Source: Haemaphysalis longicornis
Taxonomy: Eukaryota; Arthropoda; Arachnida; Ixodida; Ixodidae
Direction: 5' to 3'
Assembly: GCA_013339765.2 (NCBI GenBank)
Contig: JABSTR010001564.1
Coordinates: forward strand, 310,001 to 374,000
Length of the DNA stretch: 64,000 bases
Made by a program: the position numbers and the translations under genes. Shown piece after piece: positions 46,753 to 58,915 of the stretch; the stretch's first letter is position 1, and each line of letters opens with the position of its first letter. The notes under the pieces were generated by a model. It had not been told where the DNA came from. It ran no database searches and was given only the letters and a program-made list of their open reading frames with translations.

Positions 46753-47427
46753 AAAAAACTACATAGGGCTCGAGCCACTTAACGAAGTCAGAGGGCCTTA
46801 CTTGCTAAGCTTGTAATCTAGGGTGGTTGAAGTTCGAAGCAGTTGTGTTGTCGGCTGGCCGTTCGTTTTCTGAAACTCGCTAGAGCCCTAGGTAAATATA
46901 ACCAGTGTGTTCTTTCCTGGCACTTGAAGACAAGTCTTTTTTTAGGTGATGGGCTTTGTATGCAACGATTTCGGTGGTTTATTTTTGTGCTCCGAGAAAA
47001 CCATCATGTTAGACCCATTCAGCGCATTCGCCTTCGCGTGAACTTTAATGACGCTTCTCCCTCGTCGTGTCTTCCTTTTATGTCGGGAATGTTTGCCCAT
47101 CTTGGGTGTATTTTATTGAACTTCATCTTAGCAAAGTGAATTCAGAGCGTGTGGTTATCGGGGATACGGCACGTCCACTTTAACTGCAAAGGCAGCTATA
47201 ATTTGCAGCTTGTCCGCGGAGCATTCCACGCCTCCAAGATTTCCAGGCTTGGAAAAGTTTAAAGTTTTCTTTTGGTGGTTTTAAACATTCAGTGCCCCAA
47301 CTACTGGAAGTTTTCTTTTACTGCATGGGAGCATTCAATGCTCCAAGCATTAAATGCTTGGCGCATCTAAGCGGAAAGAACCCTTCGTTTAGAGGAAAGG
47401 AAATCTCAGACACACTTGGGGCGAAAT
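46753..47427. other. Unassigned sequence
   Basis: Nothing recognised except short GCATT-rich repeats near 47,330. Confidence 0.4.
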
Positions 47428-47435
47428 GTTTATTT

Positions 47436-47479
<44 letters not shown>
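47428..47479. repeat. (TTTA)n tract, 3' tail of minus-strand LINE
   Basis: The TTTA run lies at the exact 3' end of the LINE at 47,480-49,670, reading (AAAT)n on its strand. Confidence 0.85.
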
Positions 47480-47480
<1 letters not shown>

Positions 47481-49670
47481 GAAATACTGCAAGCCATAAG
47501 CCCGAGCAGGAGGGGTACATACATCGCACACACCCAAAAACATCAAAAGCATCTTGTGTACATACTGGAAAATACACAAGATGAGCCAAGACATCGATAG
47601 TATCAGTAACTCAATGACACAACAAGAGGAACAACAATGGGTCAGAACAGTGGAGAAATGCAACAAAGCGGTCAGCAAAACAATACGCAGAAACGTGGCT
47701 ATGACGATTAAAGCATGACAGGTATCCATGACAGGTATCCACAGAAGTGTTATTCCAATCGTTGACTGTTCGCGGGATGAAGGAAAATTTGAACAAATCG
47801 GTCCGAGCAAAAAACGGCGTGAGAGATAACGCGTGTGAATGACGAGTTCGCCGCGTTGATAGAGGGGTTACGAAGTGGGTGGGGTCAAGACCGAGCCTGC
47901 GGTTAATAAGAGAATAAGAAACGTAAGGCGAATAAACTTTCGTCGTGATTCCAAGGTTACAATCCCATGGTTTTGGATTGTTTTTGTAACTGAGACATAT
48001 TTACCATATACTGAATATATGAAGCGCCCTGCACGTCTCTGAATTTTCTCAAGTGAGTTAATGTTCTTTTTGGTATCTGGGTCCCAAACAACGCATGCGT
48101 ATTCCATTTTCGGCCGTGTCAGTGTGTTGTACGCTAACAGCTTGACCTGAGGTAGAGCTTCTCTAAGTTTATGCCTTAAAAGGCACAACTTGCGAAAAGC
48201 GGACGATGCTACATTAGCAATGTGTGTATCCAGGATAGGGTGTTTGTTAATGTTATCCCAAGGTATTTATATTCATTAACTTCAATTAAAAACTGATTTG
48301 AAACGGAATATTGAAACAGAAGGGGCTTTTTTTTGTTTGAAATTCAAAGAAAGACCGATTTGTCCAAGGTAAGTTCCATACCCCATTTATTACACCACGC
48401 AAGAACATTGCTAAGCGCCGCGTTTAGAGCGAGCTGATTATTTTGGGACTGAATGTTAGAAAAAAGAATGCTATCGTCAGCAAAAAGACGGATTTGGACT
48501 GAGTCATGCGTGACATCTACTATATCATTACAATAAATTAAAAAAGCAAGGGCCCCAGTACACTACCCTGCGGGACTCCGGAATGTACAGGAAGAAGGTC
48601 AGAAGATCGCCCGTTTACGTCAACATACTGCCTACGGTCCCTTAAGTAAGCCGCTACCCATGCAATTAGGTAATTTGGAAGTCCGATGAGCTGCAGTTTG
48701 TAAATCAATTTATCATGGGGAACACGGTCGAAAGCCTTGTGGAAATATAAAAAGATTACGTCAACCTGGCCAGCCTTATCAAGGACAGATGCAAAGAAAT
48801 GAACAACAGAAACAAGTTGAGTGACGGTAGAAAACCCTTTTCTGAAACCATGCTGAAATGGTGATAAGATGTGATGTTCATCAAGAAAGTTAGTAATGCA
48901 TGTTGCAATTATATGTTCCAGCATTTTACAGCAGGAGGAGGTCAAAGAAATCGGTCGATAGTTCGGAATAAGTTGCGGCTCACCCTTTTTTAAAATCGGC
49001 AAAACACGGCCCAATTTCCAATCAGTTGGCAAGGATCCTGATTTGATGGAACATTGAAATATAACGACTAGAAATTTAGCCACAGTTTCTGCATAGCGCC
49101 GCAAAAACGCATTTGGTATGTTGTCTGGACCAGGTGAGGATATGACTTTAAGTCGCAGGAGCAAATTGAGGACACCATCCTGGAAAATAAAACTAACGTC
49201 TGGAGATGGAAAGCGAATTTCAGTTGTTTGGGCGAAGGAAGAAGAGGAAAAAAGCACTGTTGAAATATTCATTAAATTGTTCTGCAATAGCGTCCGGGTT
49301 CACTATCACGCGGTCGTTCAGTGAAATTTGTTTAAGAGTGGGTTTACGCTCTCTAACAAAGTCCCAGAACTTCTGAGGATTTTCACTAATAAAGTTGGGC
49401 AAGCTAGTGTTAAAATAAAAGCTTTTGGCTTGCTTAATGGCTTCTGAAAGGGAGCCACGAACTTGGGAGATAATGCCAGGGGCGGCACGTTTTTTCCTGA
49501 GCCGTTTGGCTTTCCGTTTCAGGTGTATAATTGACCGAGTCATCCATGACGTGCCTTTTGCGGGTTTTTTTTCTTTAGGATGGAATAAATCGGTCCATGC
49601 TATAAGAACAGAGTTGCTTAAATTTATCCCACAACAGAGAACTTGGTCGGTTAAGAAATGGATATATCAA
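47480..49670 (-). pseudogene. CR1/L2-like LINE ORF2, linker to C-terminus
   Basis: Minus-strand frames in order give a linker (49,220-49,543: FISENPQKFWDFVRERKPTL) and a long RT frame (48,538-49,287). The RT frame holds SSPGPDNIPNAFLRRYAE, NYRPISLTSSCCKMLEHI, FQHGFRKGFSTVTQLV, VDVIFLYFHKAFDRVPHDKL (palm A aspartate replaced) and GVPQGSVLGPLLF. A C-terminal frame (47,868-48,188) has MEYACVVWDPDTKKNINSLE and IQRRAGRFIYSVYGKYVSV. The 3' UTR leads to the (TTTA)n tail. The upstream endonuclease is probably that at 52,282-52,950, displaced by later insertions. Confidence 0.85.
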
Positions 49671-49689
49671 ACTCAGCGCCGGCCGAAAG

Positions 49690-51170
49690 CGCGCGCTCCG
49701 GAGACAGGCGGCAGGCTTTCCCACAAAGCAAGGGAGAATAGCGGTGGCGAAGCAGGCGTTTGCGACTCAAACGCATGCCTGAGGCGCCCGTAGCGCCATT
49801 CAGGCTAGGCGGCATACGCAGTTGGCTGACTCAGGCTCAGCCGGTTCACCAGTTGGTTCAGTCGTTGTTCATCAGCTTCAGTCATCGTCTTGTCTTATTT
49901 CAGTCAATAAGCTCAAGCCTCAACGCCTTAACGAACTCTTCAGCGTCGTGCGTGGTTTAAACTAGCGGACACTGTTCGCGCAGTTACGTGACTGTGTTTG
50001 CAAGGCGCTGTGTCAGCCGCGTGCGGCGTGGTGATGGCGGCAAACGTGAAGAAACGAACGTCACTGACGTTTGCGACCAAGCTGGAAATCATCCGCCGCG
50101 CCGAAAAAGGAGAGCAGAAGTCCAGCGTTGCCGCAGCGTACAATATACCGCGAGTACGTTGAGCACGCTGCTCAAGACGAAAGGTGACATCAAGGCGAAG
50201 CGGGACAAAGCCAGCACTGCGGTGCACGCCGTGTTCGGAAACCAGCCTTCCGAGACGTCGGAAAGATCGCTCCAACAGGTGGTTCCTGGACGCCAGAGCC
50301 AGAAACATTCCGGTGTCGGGGCCTGTGCTCCAACAGAAAGCGAAGGATTTCGCTTTCTGTTGGAGAGAAGAGTGCTCATGCGGCAAACAGAAGAAGTGTC
50401 ATGGCGGCAAACAGAACAAAGCCCGCATAACAGTCCTCTTGGGCGCCAACATGGATGGCAGCACGAAACTGCGGTCCCTTGTCATCGGCAAGTTTAAGAC
50501 GCCGCACTGCATGCGCAACCGCTGCGACATTCCCGTCACGTACGCGTGGAACAGGAGTCGTCGATGACGCGCGACGTCTTCGAAAAATGGCTCAAGGGAT
50601 TGGGACACGCAGCCTTGCGGAAACAGGGGCGCAAGGCGTGCCTCCTCGTCGACATATGCTCGGCACACCACACGGAACGTGCCGCTCAAGAACATCTAGC
50701 TCAAGTTCTTGCCGGCCCGGAACACTACGTCAAAACTACAGCCATTGGTCCAGGGCATAATTCGGGCTTTCAAGGCGATCTACAGCGAGACTGATCGAAA
50801 AGTTGCTCCTCAAGCTGCGAATGGGCCAAGAACCTTAAGATAGACCTCTTAACTGCCATTCAAATGCTCACAGGTGCTTGGGATGACGTAAAGCAGGAGA
50901 CGATCACCAACTGCTTTAGGCACGCTCGGTTCGTCGTCGGTTGCCGAGGAATCGTCCGAGGAAGATGGAAACGTGTGAGGATTTCGAAGAACTTGCGCTC
51001 GAAGAGGCGTGGAGCGACTTTCTCACGTTTTGTGGATGCTGTGCCAGAGAGCCTGACCATCAACGATTTCGTCGGCGATGACGAAACGGGGACCACGGCT
51101 GACACTAACCGACGTGGAAATCTCCGTGGAGGTACCTGCGAGGTGACTTCTGTATGGAAATCAGGAAAAT
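49690..51170 (+). pseudogene. Tigger/pogo transposase remnant with central deletion
   Basis: From the ATG at 50,034 the frame gives a CENP-B/psq-type N-terminal helix-turn-helix (SLTFATKLEIIRRAEKGEQK). It continues through a shifted frame to QQKAKDFAF near 50,340. The sequence then jumps to CHGGKQNKARITVLLGANMD and LRSLVIGKFKTPHC (near 50,400-50,510), inside the DDE domain. About 100 residues, including the first catalytic aspartate, seem to be missing between. Later parts are RKACLLVDICSAHH (the usual DNCSAH site altered) and, in another frame, IIRAFKAIYSE. It ends near 51,150. No TIR is found at either side. The 5' UTR shares GCGGCAGGCTTTCCC with the Tigger-like element at 53,903. Confidence 0.8.
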
Positions 51171-51263
51171 GCGTTCGAGGTAATTACCCACACTTGCGTC
51201 GTCAGAGCGCAAAAAAAATCTTTAACAGTCACATGAGCATGCGCCGATTGTCACAGATCTATT

Positions 51264-52281
<1,018 letters not shown>

Positions 52282-52950
52282 AACGTGAACCATTTCATGG
52301 TCAGAAATACCAGGCTCTCCAGAAACGTTACACTCAGTGATGGTGCGGGGAATAAAAACAAGGTCAAGTAAAGAGCATGAGGCGGTATTTATACGAGTAG
52401 GTTGTTGAACAACCTGGGTATTATGGTCAAGCATAATATCTAGCAGGACACTAAAACCTACAGGATCAGACTGAGATTTCAATTTGCTCCAATTGATGTC
52501 AGGATAGTTAAAGTCGCCTGCGATAATTACTTTTTGATTGAGATATGCTAGCATATGAGCTTGTAAATTCTCCAAACAATCAGGTGCAGCATTGGGTGCT
52601 CTGTAAACCGCGTGCAAGACAAAAGAACAGCCAAACATTGAAAGCCAAAGACACATTCATTGTCCGCTACTTCGGGCAAACAGGTGGCTTGAATGCTACT
52701 TTTAATCAGGACGGCAACTCCACCCCCCCTAGTTGACCTGTCCTTTCGAAAAATTTTGTAAGCAGGGGGAACCAAGTCATCATCACGAATTTCACCATGT
52801 AGCCATGTTTCGGTTATTACAACAATGTGCGGACTGTGGGTCAAGAGTAGCGCTTCAAGTTGGTGATTTCGTTAACAATGCTGCGAGCGTTAATGTTGAT
52901 AAGTCTAACCTGTTTTTGGGTAGCAGTTCATGACTCGTTTTGCTGGCTCT
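52282..52950 (-). pseudogene. CR1/L2-like LINE endonuclease
   Basis: Minus-strand frames give RLININARSIVNEITNLKR, then HSPHIVVITETWLHGEIRDD (catalytic E in TETW), GGGVAVLIKSSI, VYRAPNAAPDCLENLQ, VIIAGDFNYPDINW (the intact GDFN) and EPGISDHEMVHVSFSV (the SDH motif). This is a recognisable EEP endonuclease with two frameshifts. At its end the frame is cut by the I-clade LINE insertion at 51,279-52,266. Orientation and type match the RT at 47,480-49,670. Confidence 0.85.
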
Positions 52951-52983
52951 CGGTAATTCTGCTATCGGTACCGTCCCTAGCTT

Positions 52984-53390
52984 AAAGTTAAGGCTTAAAG
53001 GGACACTGAATGTTAAGGCTTAAAGGGACACTGAAGACAAAATACAAGTTACACTAGATTGTTAAATCGAGAACCTGAATTCACCACTCTTAACCCGTAG
53101 CTTTTCTAAAATGAGGTAGAAAATAGCGAAAATGTGAAGACAGCTACCGCCGTCACAGGTCATAACGCGCAACTTACCCCGGAAGTGGTTAAAATTTTAT
53201 AATAAAAATTCAACAACACGCCTCCGAAAGTTTATAAAAACTTATCTGGCAGTTTTCGTGGTATCATCTTTGAAGGTGCAAGAACAAAATGACAGCTGGA
53301 GACAATATCATGAGAGCACAGCCGATAGATCGAGCGGCGACCGGAAACGCCAAGTTCGTTTCAGTTTCGGTGCAATACTCGCCGAGATAG
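52984..53390. mobile_element. TTAAAGGGACACTGA-ended element, left end only, end duplicated
   Basis: TTAAGGCTTAAAGGGACACT occurs twice in tandem (starting near 52,988 and 53,013). Only the second is followed by typical interior sequence. The interior differs from copies 1 and 2, so it may be another subfamily. No complementary right end was found before the GA-rich stretch at 53,390-53,440. Confidence 0.55.
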
Positions 53391-53440
53391 ATAGAGAGAG
53401 AGAAATAGAGAGAGGGGGAGAGGGAGAGAGAGAGATCGAA
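53390..53440. repeat. GA-rich low-complexity tract
   Basis: Short GATA/GAGA repeats. Confidence 0.8.
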
Positions 53441-53499
53441 TTTTTTCGCCCTTATGGTTAAGGCTTCGTAATTCCAGGGTTTCCTCATTGGTGGGTCTC

Positions 53500-53707
53500 C
53501 CAGGGGTCTTGCATCACTATCACGCGGAGCCGGTCCACTCTGCCACGGCCGGTTTGGACGCCCCCGAGCTCGCGCGGGAGTCGCAAGCGACACCCGCGCC
53601 ACCGCTGCGCGCTGATGTATTGCGGGAAAGCCTGCCGCATGCCTAGGGAGAGTTCGATATAGGCAATAATTCGATATATCCGTGTTCGGTATAAGCGGGC
53701 TTTACTG
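53500..53707 (-). mobile_element. Tigger-like element 5' end, inverted orientation
   Basis: Read on the minus strand from 53,707, CAGTAAAGCCCGCTTATACC then a TCGAACACGGATATATCGAA-like block match the plus-strand start at 53,903. Homology continues past GCGGCAGGCTTTCCCGCAAT into the GC-rich 5' region (to about 53,500). A TA follows the end at 53,708. The rest of the element is missing. Confidence 0.7.
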
Positions 53708-53902
53708 TATATGTATATCCGTATATCCGGGAGTCAGGTATGCACATACTTGACCCGCGCGGTCAGGTACGCACAGCCTCTCTCTGAGCGAGAGAGACCG
53801 TGCTCCAGGCTGTTCGCCACGAGGTAGCCGCCAGGATCGAAAGGGAACAGCTGATGCGGGCAGCCAAGTGCCCAGAGGTAAATAAAAAAAACGCGAAAAC
53901 CA

Positions 53903-54774
53903 CAGTAACGCCCGCTTATATCGAACACAAATATATCGAATTATTGCCTATATCGAACCCTTGTATAACTATGATAAAAATTACATGCATTTTAAACTTT
54001 TTATATCGAACGCGATTTTCCTCACAATGGATATATCGAACTCTACCGCACCGGATTTTTCGCTGTCCTTAGGCATGCGGCAGGCTTTCCCGCAATAGAT
54101 CGGCACGCAGACGTGGTGCGGATGTCGCTTGCGACTCGTGCGCGAGCTCGAGCGCCCATGTCGAGTGCTTCCAAACACTCCATGCAAACCGGCCTTGGCA
54201 GAGCGGACCTGCTCCACACATGCATGCCGTTGGCTCCGAACGCGCCACATTGGGCGCTGCGGGCTGCGGTGTCACTGATCGTCAAGTCCGCGCCACTCGC
54301 GGCCCGCACTTGCTCGGTTCGCTAGGTTCGCCATTATTCGGTATCCAAGCTTGTCTCCGCTCTGTCGAAGGCGTCGAGAAATCTGTACCGCTTCCGAGCA
54401 CGAGCGAAGCCGTCGCTGCCGTGGCCCTGCTACGGCTAAGCGATACTGCAGTGCCATTGAGGGCAGCGGTCTTGGGCTTGTCGACTGTTTAGATACCGTG
54501 GAGCAAGCAGTCACCAGCAACGCGTCGCGATCCAGGAAGCGGGTGGCGACACTCACACAGTCCTTCCGCCCCAATAAATTAATGTTTTCTTTCCGAGAAC
54601 GTGTCGTATCAATGGTGAACTGCAGGGTGGTAAGAGCTCAGCGTTAGCTCGTGACTCCGTCGGCAGTATTGCTCTCATGTAAGTTTTTTTTTTGCCTTAC
54701 TTTCTACATCGAATTTTTGCTATATCGAGCTATTTTAGAATCATCGCGCTGTTCGATATAAGCAGGCTTTGCTG
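53903..54774 (+). mobile_element. Tigger-like element, internally deleted, both TIRs present
   Basis: The left end CAGTAACGCCCGCTTATATC (53,903) is mirrored by GATATAAGCAGGCTTTGCTG (54,755-54,774). Both are followed inwards by repeated ATATCGAA words, as in Tigger/pogo ends. Between them, a frame at 54,351-54,647 encodes the C-terminal end of a Tigger-type protein (YCSAIEGSGLGLVDCLDTVE and AVTSNASRSRK) ending in FRPN. The DNA-binding and catalytic parts are gone, so it is non-autonomous. A TA follows the right end. Confidence 0.78.
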
Positions 54775-54848
54775 TAAACGTTCAAAGAAGATAGACGTTC
54801 TGTCGTTTGATCACCGGATTCGGCCGTGTGCATGGCCGTTAGCAAGGA

Positions 54849-55109
54849 ATGGCTTGCTTGTGCTTTACACTAGCGCTCCTCCTCTGTGCAGTGCGCGGAA
54901 TGGCCGGCCCCAGGGCGACGAACAACTTAGGCGGCGGCAGAACCAGCCTGCTCTGCCTCGACCTCCGAGCGGTTGTGGAGACCGCCCCCCTATCTTCATC
55001 GCGGCTTCCACCCACTAGCGGCATCGTCGAAGCGGCCATCGGGAGCTGCCCCGCCATCGCTGGCCCGACGTCGTCGTGCCCAGGCCGGACGTCCGGACGG
55101 CGCTCGTGA
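54849..55109 (+). other. Open frame with signal-peptide-like start; possible exon, function unknown
   Basis: The 86-codon frame starts MACLCFTLALLLCAVRGMAG, which looks like a secretion signal with a cleavage site after the small residues. The rest is low in recognisable features. A different frame just downstream encodes a proline-rich segment and meets GTGAGT at 55,160-55,165, a good splice-donor match. It could be a first exon of a secreted protein, a broken gene, or chance in GC-rich DNA. I do not recognise a family. Confidence 0.25.
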
Positions 55110-55470
55110 AGCGCTTCTTGGCGAGCGCTGGGCTGCCGCCGCCGCTGCCGCAGTCCAACGTGAGTACGTCGACGCCGAGCCCTGTCGCGGATCGTTCACG
55201 ACCTGGCAATTGGTGGTATGCAGCAAGACGTGTGCACGGACAACTGCTGACGCCTTGTTTTTAGTAATACAGCGTGAAGGATAATTGGTCACTGTGTGAA
55301 GAATACACCACGAAGGATAATTGGTCACTGTGTGGTACTGTACGCCCGCGCTACTGCGCTCCCCACGTACCAGGCTATAGGCTGTATAACTACCTGAAGG
55401 GAAGCATTACAGGCGGCGTGACGGAAAGTGCCGTGGTAGGACAGGCGCTACAGGCCGTAGCCATTGCAAG
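55110..55470. other. Unassigned, with short tandem duplication
   Basis: A phrase of about 22 bases (AAGGATAATTGGTCACTGTG and following) occurs twice, near 55,277 and 55,312. Confidence 0.5.
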
Positions 55471-55990
55471 CAGGGTTGCCAGGTCCGGAGAAGAAAAAGT
55501 CGCCGGGAAATTGCCGAAATAGTCAAAGTGTCACCACCCTATAGTGAATGTTTGAAAAGGAGCCAGAAAAGTCGCCATTTTCAGCAAGGCGATGTATACG
55601 TACTTTATTATTTCCTTCTCAAAAAAAAAAAAAAAGGTGGAAATTCTAAAAAGTAGAAGGTAGTGTCACCAAATTTATTCGTTTGCTGTGGTCGGGAAAA
55701 GCGACAGCGGTCTCTACTGTCCACAGAAAAGCTTAAATATGCAGGTTAGGCAAAGAAGGTAAATAATATGAATGGCATAGAACGGGCGTTCGCTGCATAC
55801 CATGTTTGAGCACTTTTGCTGCCTCTACATCCCCGGCCCCATTTACATCGTCATCAGGGTGTCGAACCGGAATTTTTCTGGGTTCGGTTCGGGTTCGGGT
55901 TCAAGCCTTTCGGGTTCGGTTTGGGTTCGGTTCCAGAGCGCCATTCCGTTCTGGTTCGAACCGGTTCGGACCGGTTCAAACGGGTTCGAA

Positions 55991-56633
55991 GAAAAAAAGT
56001 AGGCGTGTTTTTTTCTGTTAATTTTTTGTGCTCGTTTTTGGACCGCCAGCCGAGCTCAGGGTATCCTGAAATAGGGAAGCCCCCCACCGGGCGGGTGCCC
56101 TAACATCTGCACCAGCTTGACAAATAAAGATTTATTCATCATCACCATCGTTTCCTTATCAAGTCGGCATAAAAACAAAGTAATAATGAAGGTTTCTTTG
56201 TCCAAATATTTTGTCTTCGCCAAACTAAAGCGACCCTGCAACACTTTTTTCAACTTTTTTCTAAATCTTGAGTGCTTGCAGAAAGTAGTCAACCAACACA
56301 TTAGATTACGGGGTCGGAATGTGCCTCAGCCAAAAATCCCTGCTCTCTTCTCGTCAGATAACATAGAAACTTGCTCAAAATATTTTTCTCTCCTTCCCGG
56401 TCTTCCCGTTCTTCGACCGCTGAATGACGTCATTACAGCAGTGTAGCGGCTGTTAGCCGGCTTTCCTTAAGTTGCAGAATAGAACGCATTTGATAGCCAC
56501 TTAAAAAAAGCCACAAAAGCGAAGCAGAAACGGAAGGTGCATCCGCGGCGACGAGCAAATCACGCACTGTTGCTCTGTGCTGGCAATAGCTATAGTTTTC
56601 GCAGTGCTTCCAGATGCGAAGAAGAGTGAAAGC
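55991..56633. other. Interior of inner hAT-like element, mostly unassigned
   Basis: Near 56,120-56,150 AATAAAGATTTATTCATCATCA resembles a LINE 3' end. Near 56,224 CCCTGCAACACTTTTTTCAA resembles the start of a TTAAAGG-type element. Both are too short to call. Confidence 0.3.
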
Positions 56634-56668
56634 GTTTATCGAAAGTGTTGATTGATTTATTCACTGCT

Positions 56669-56739
<71 letters not shown>

Positions 56740-56971
56740 TTGTTTAACGCGCCGATGCAACGCCGACGACGAGGCGCGCCATAGTGAAGGGCTTCGGATT
56801 AATTTTGACCCCCTGGGGATCTTTAGATGCGCCGAAATTTCGGACACACGGACGTTTTCGCTTTTCGCTTCCATCAGAAAAGCGGCCGCCACGGCCGGGA
56901 ATCGAACCCGCGTCTGTGTGCGCAACGCCTCAGCCACTGAGCCACCGCTTCGAGTTTATCTAAAGTGTTGA
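56634..56971 (-). mobile_element. Ruka-like SINE with (AAAT)n tail and target duplication
   Basis: The minus strand from 56,953 carries the tRNA-like head (box A GTGGCTCAGTGGCTGAGGCG near 56,945; box B GGTTCGATTCCCGGCCG near 56,900) and the tail domain with GATCCCCAGG and GGCGCGTTAAAC. It ends in a (TTTA)n tract (56,668-56,741, plus strand). GTTTATCGAAAGTGTTGA at 56,634-56,651 and GTTTATCTAAAGTGTTGA at 56,954-56,971 match at 17 of 18 bases, a target duplication. The tail differs from the AATC-type tail of the copy at 28,179. Confidence 0.88.
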
Positions 56972-57261
56972 AGAGCTCCTTTAACTGTACCTGCAAAATG
57001 CTTTCTATGGTAGTGTGACGAGTAATGTGGCGCCGACTGCCAAGCGTGGCAGGTGGCATTTAGAGAAATTTTCTTCTGCTCATCTTTTATCTGCTAACAG
57101 AGCAGTTAGAAAGAAAGAATGGCTATAAAGACTCATTGGACGGCATGTATAGGACGGCATTGGATAGGGAACCAGCGAGATAGGAACTTGCTAATGGCCC
57201 TTCAGCGACCGGTGACAGCGATTGGGCTCTAGGAAAGATGATAGCCAAGTGAAGTCACAAG
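56972..57261. other. Unassigned interior of hAT-like element
   Basis: No features recognised. Confidence 0.35.
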
Positions 57262-57961
57262 CAGCAGTAATGATCACCTGGAGAGAGAGAGAGAGAATGA
57301 AGTTTAATTAAATTGAGACAAAGTTTCAGAGAGGCGTCCTCATTCGCGGGGGCCGAATCGACAGCCGTTTCCATCAAGAGCAACTGATCTTGGCCATGGC
57401 TGTCTCCCAATTCTTTATGGAAACGTGGAGGTTGGATGAATCTACGGCACACTTGTCGCAGCCGCCTACTATGTGTATGAGGTTCCCAGGCTCTCCACAG
57501 AAGCAACGAAATGGAGAGAGTTGTGTCCTGTCAAAGAGGTGAAGTCTGGTGTTGTGTGGGAAGGTGTATGCCCACAGGGTGCGGAGTAATCTTTCCTGGT
57601 TAATCGGTAGGGATTTGTGCGGGGAGGAATACGTTCTATGGACGAGGCCATAGTGCTGAGTAACTTCCTGGTCTGTGACTGCAGGATGCATGCACTCGGG
57701 CCGGGCTTCATCAGCGCTGGCTAAGCGAGTCAAATCTAACCCACGAGGTTGGTGATCTTGTTTGCCGGGGATATCAGTATGAGCTGGTGCCCATACAATC
57801 GTGACTGGTCTCGTTAGTGGCCTCTGATTGATCACCGGAAGTGTTGTAACATGCAATCGACCGTAGGCAAAGTTGGGCCACGCGTGCTAACAGTCTGTTA
57901 TGAGAGTTTTGGCGCCGCTTTGGCTAAGCGCACGTGTTATCGCCGCTTCCTCAGCTTATAG
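57262..57961 (-). pseudogene. I-clade LINE 3' end with RNase H fragment
   Basis: Minus-strand frames give AEEAAITRALSQSGAKTLIT (near 57,930) and VTIVWAPAHTDIPGKQDH (the WxPAHxxxPG site near 57,790). A C-terminal section follows, with TFPHNTRLHLFDRTQLSPFR and CFCGEPGNLIHIVGGC, a zinc-binding-like CxC...H...C motif. A GA tract at 57,281-57,294 lies at its 3' end. It is 5'-truncated and belongs to the same type as 51,471-52,266 and 57,985-58,892. Confidence 0.75.
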
Positions 57962-58915
57962 GGGGCTGTGTTCGGTGGTTGAGAGAGAGAGAGAGAGAGA
58001 AAACATTTTTATTGAGCTTTATGTGGCTCAGGGGGCGGTTGTGGCCGCTGGCTTGTGCCGGGCGGCGACATCGGCAGCTCTGGTGACCACGGAGGTTTGT
58101 ACCTCTAGATCTGAGCTCCCTAGCGCCTCCTCCCACTGCTCATCACAGGAAATTAGGGGAAAGGGATCTTTCGGGCTCCCCCAGAAGATGTGGGGAAGGG
58201 TAGCGAGAGCGCCACATGCAAGGCATTCTGGGGAAGGGTACAATGAAGGGTGTATTCGGTGAAGTATAGCGGGATTAGGGAACGTCTTCGTCTGAAGGAG
58301 ACGCCACGTGTGTTCTTCCGAATTAGTTAGGTTGACGTGAGCCGGGGGGTACCTACGGCGGTCGAGGCGGTAATGAGCGGTTATTTCTTTGTACGTAAGG
58401 AGTCTATCTCTGGCAGATCTGGCCCCGTGATAGGGTTCGAGGCTGGCCCCGGCTCGGATTGTGAGCCCTCGAGCCGTATTGTGGGCAGCCTCATTACCAG
58501 CGAGACCAGCGTGCGCCGGAGTCCAGACAATTTCTACCGGGGAGTCGGGTGGGTGGCGTCTGAGAATTTTGGAGGCCTGTGGCGAAACATGGCCGTTGGC
58601 AAATTTTGAATGGCCGCTTTGGAATCGGAAATTATTATCGCGGGGATCGGCCTTTGGGAGAGGGCTAAAGCTATTTCCGCCTCTTCTGCCGTGGTGGGAT
58701 GGGAAGTATTTAAGGTTAGGGAGTCGAGAGGGGGATAATCAAGGTCGTTAATGACTGCAATGGCGAATGCGGCGCGGTGCCTGTATTCTGCAGCATCCAC
58801 ATATACCACGTCGGCTCGAGCGGGGAGTCGTTTTTGGAGAGCACGTGCTCTCTGTTCCCGGCGGCTCGCGTGGTATATGGAATCCACAAATCCGGGGCTT
58901 TGTTCGGTGGTTGAG
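57962..58915 (-). pseudogene. I-clade LINE 3' end with RNase H, probable 23-bp target duplication
   Basis: The minus strand encodes ADVVYVDAAEYRHRAAFAIA (first RNase H aspartate), TAEEAEIALALSQRPIPAII (glutamate), then SDSKAAIQNL. A C-terminal part has YPSPECLACGALATLPHIFW, a zinc-binding-like CxxC...H motif. It ends with an AATAAAAATGTTTTC stretch and a (TC)n tail at 57,981-58,001. Sequences at 57,962-57,984 and 58,893-58,915 match at 22 of 23 bases, consistent with a target duplication. An alternative is shared ancestry with the adjacent LINE copy. Confidence 0.72.
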
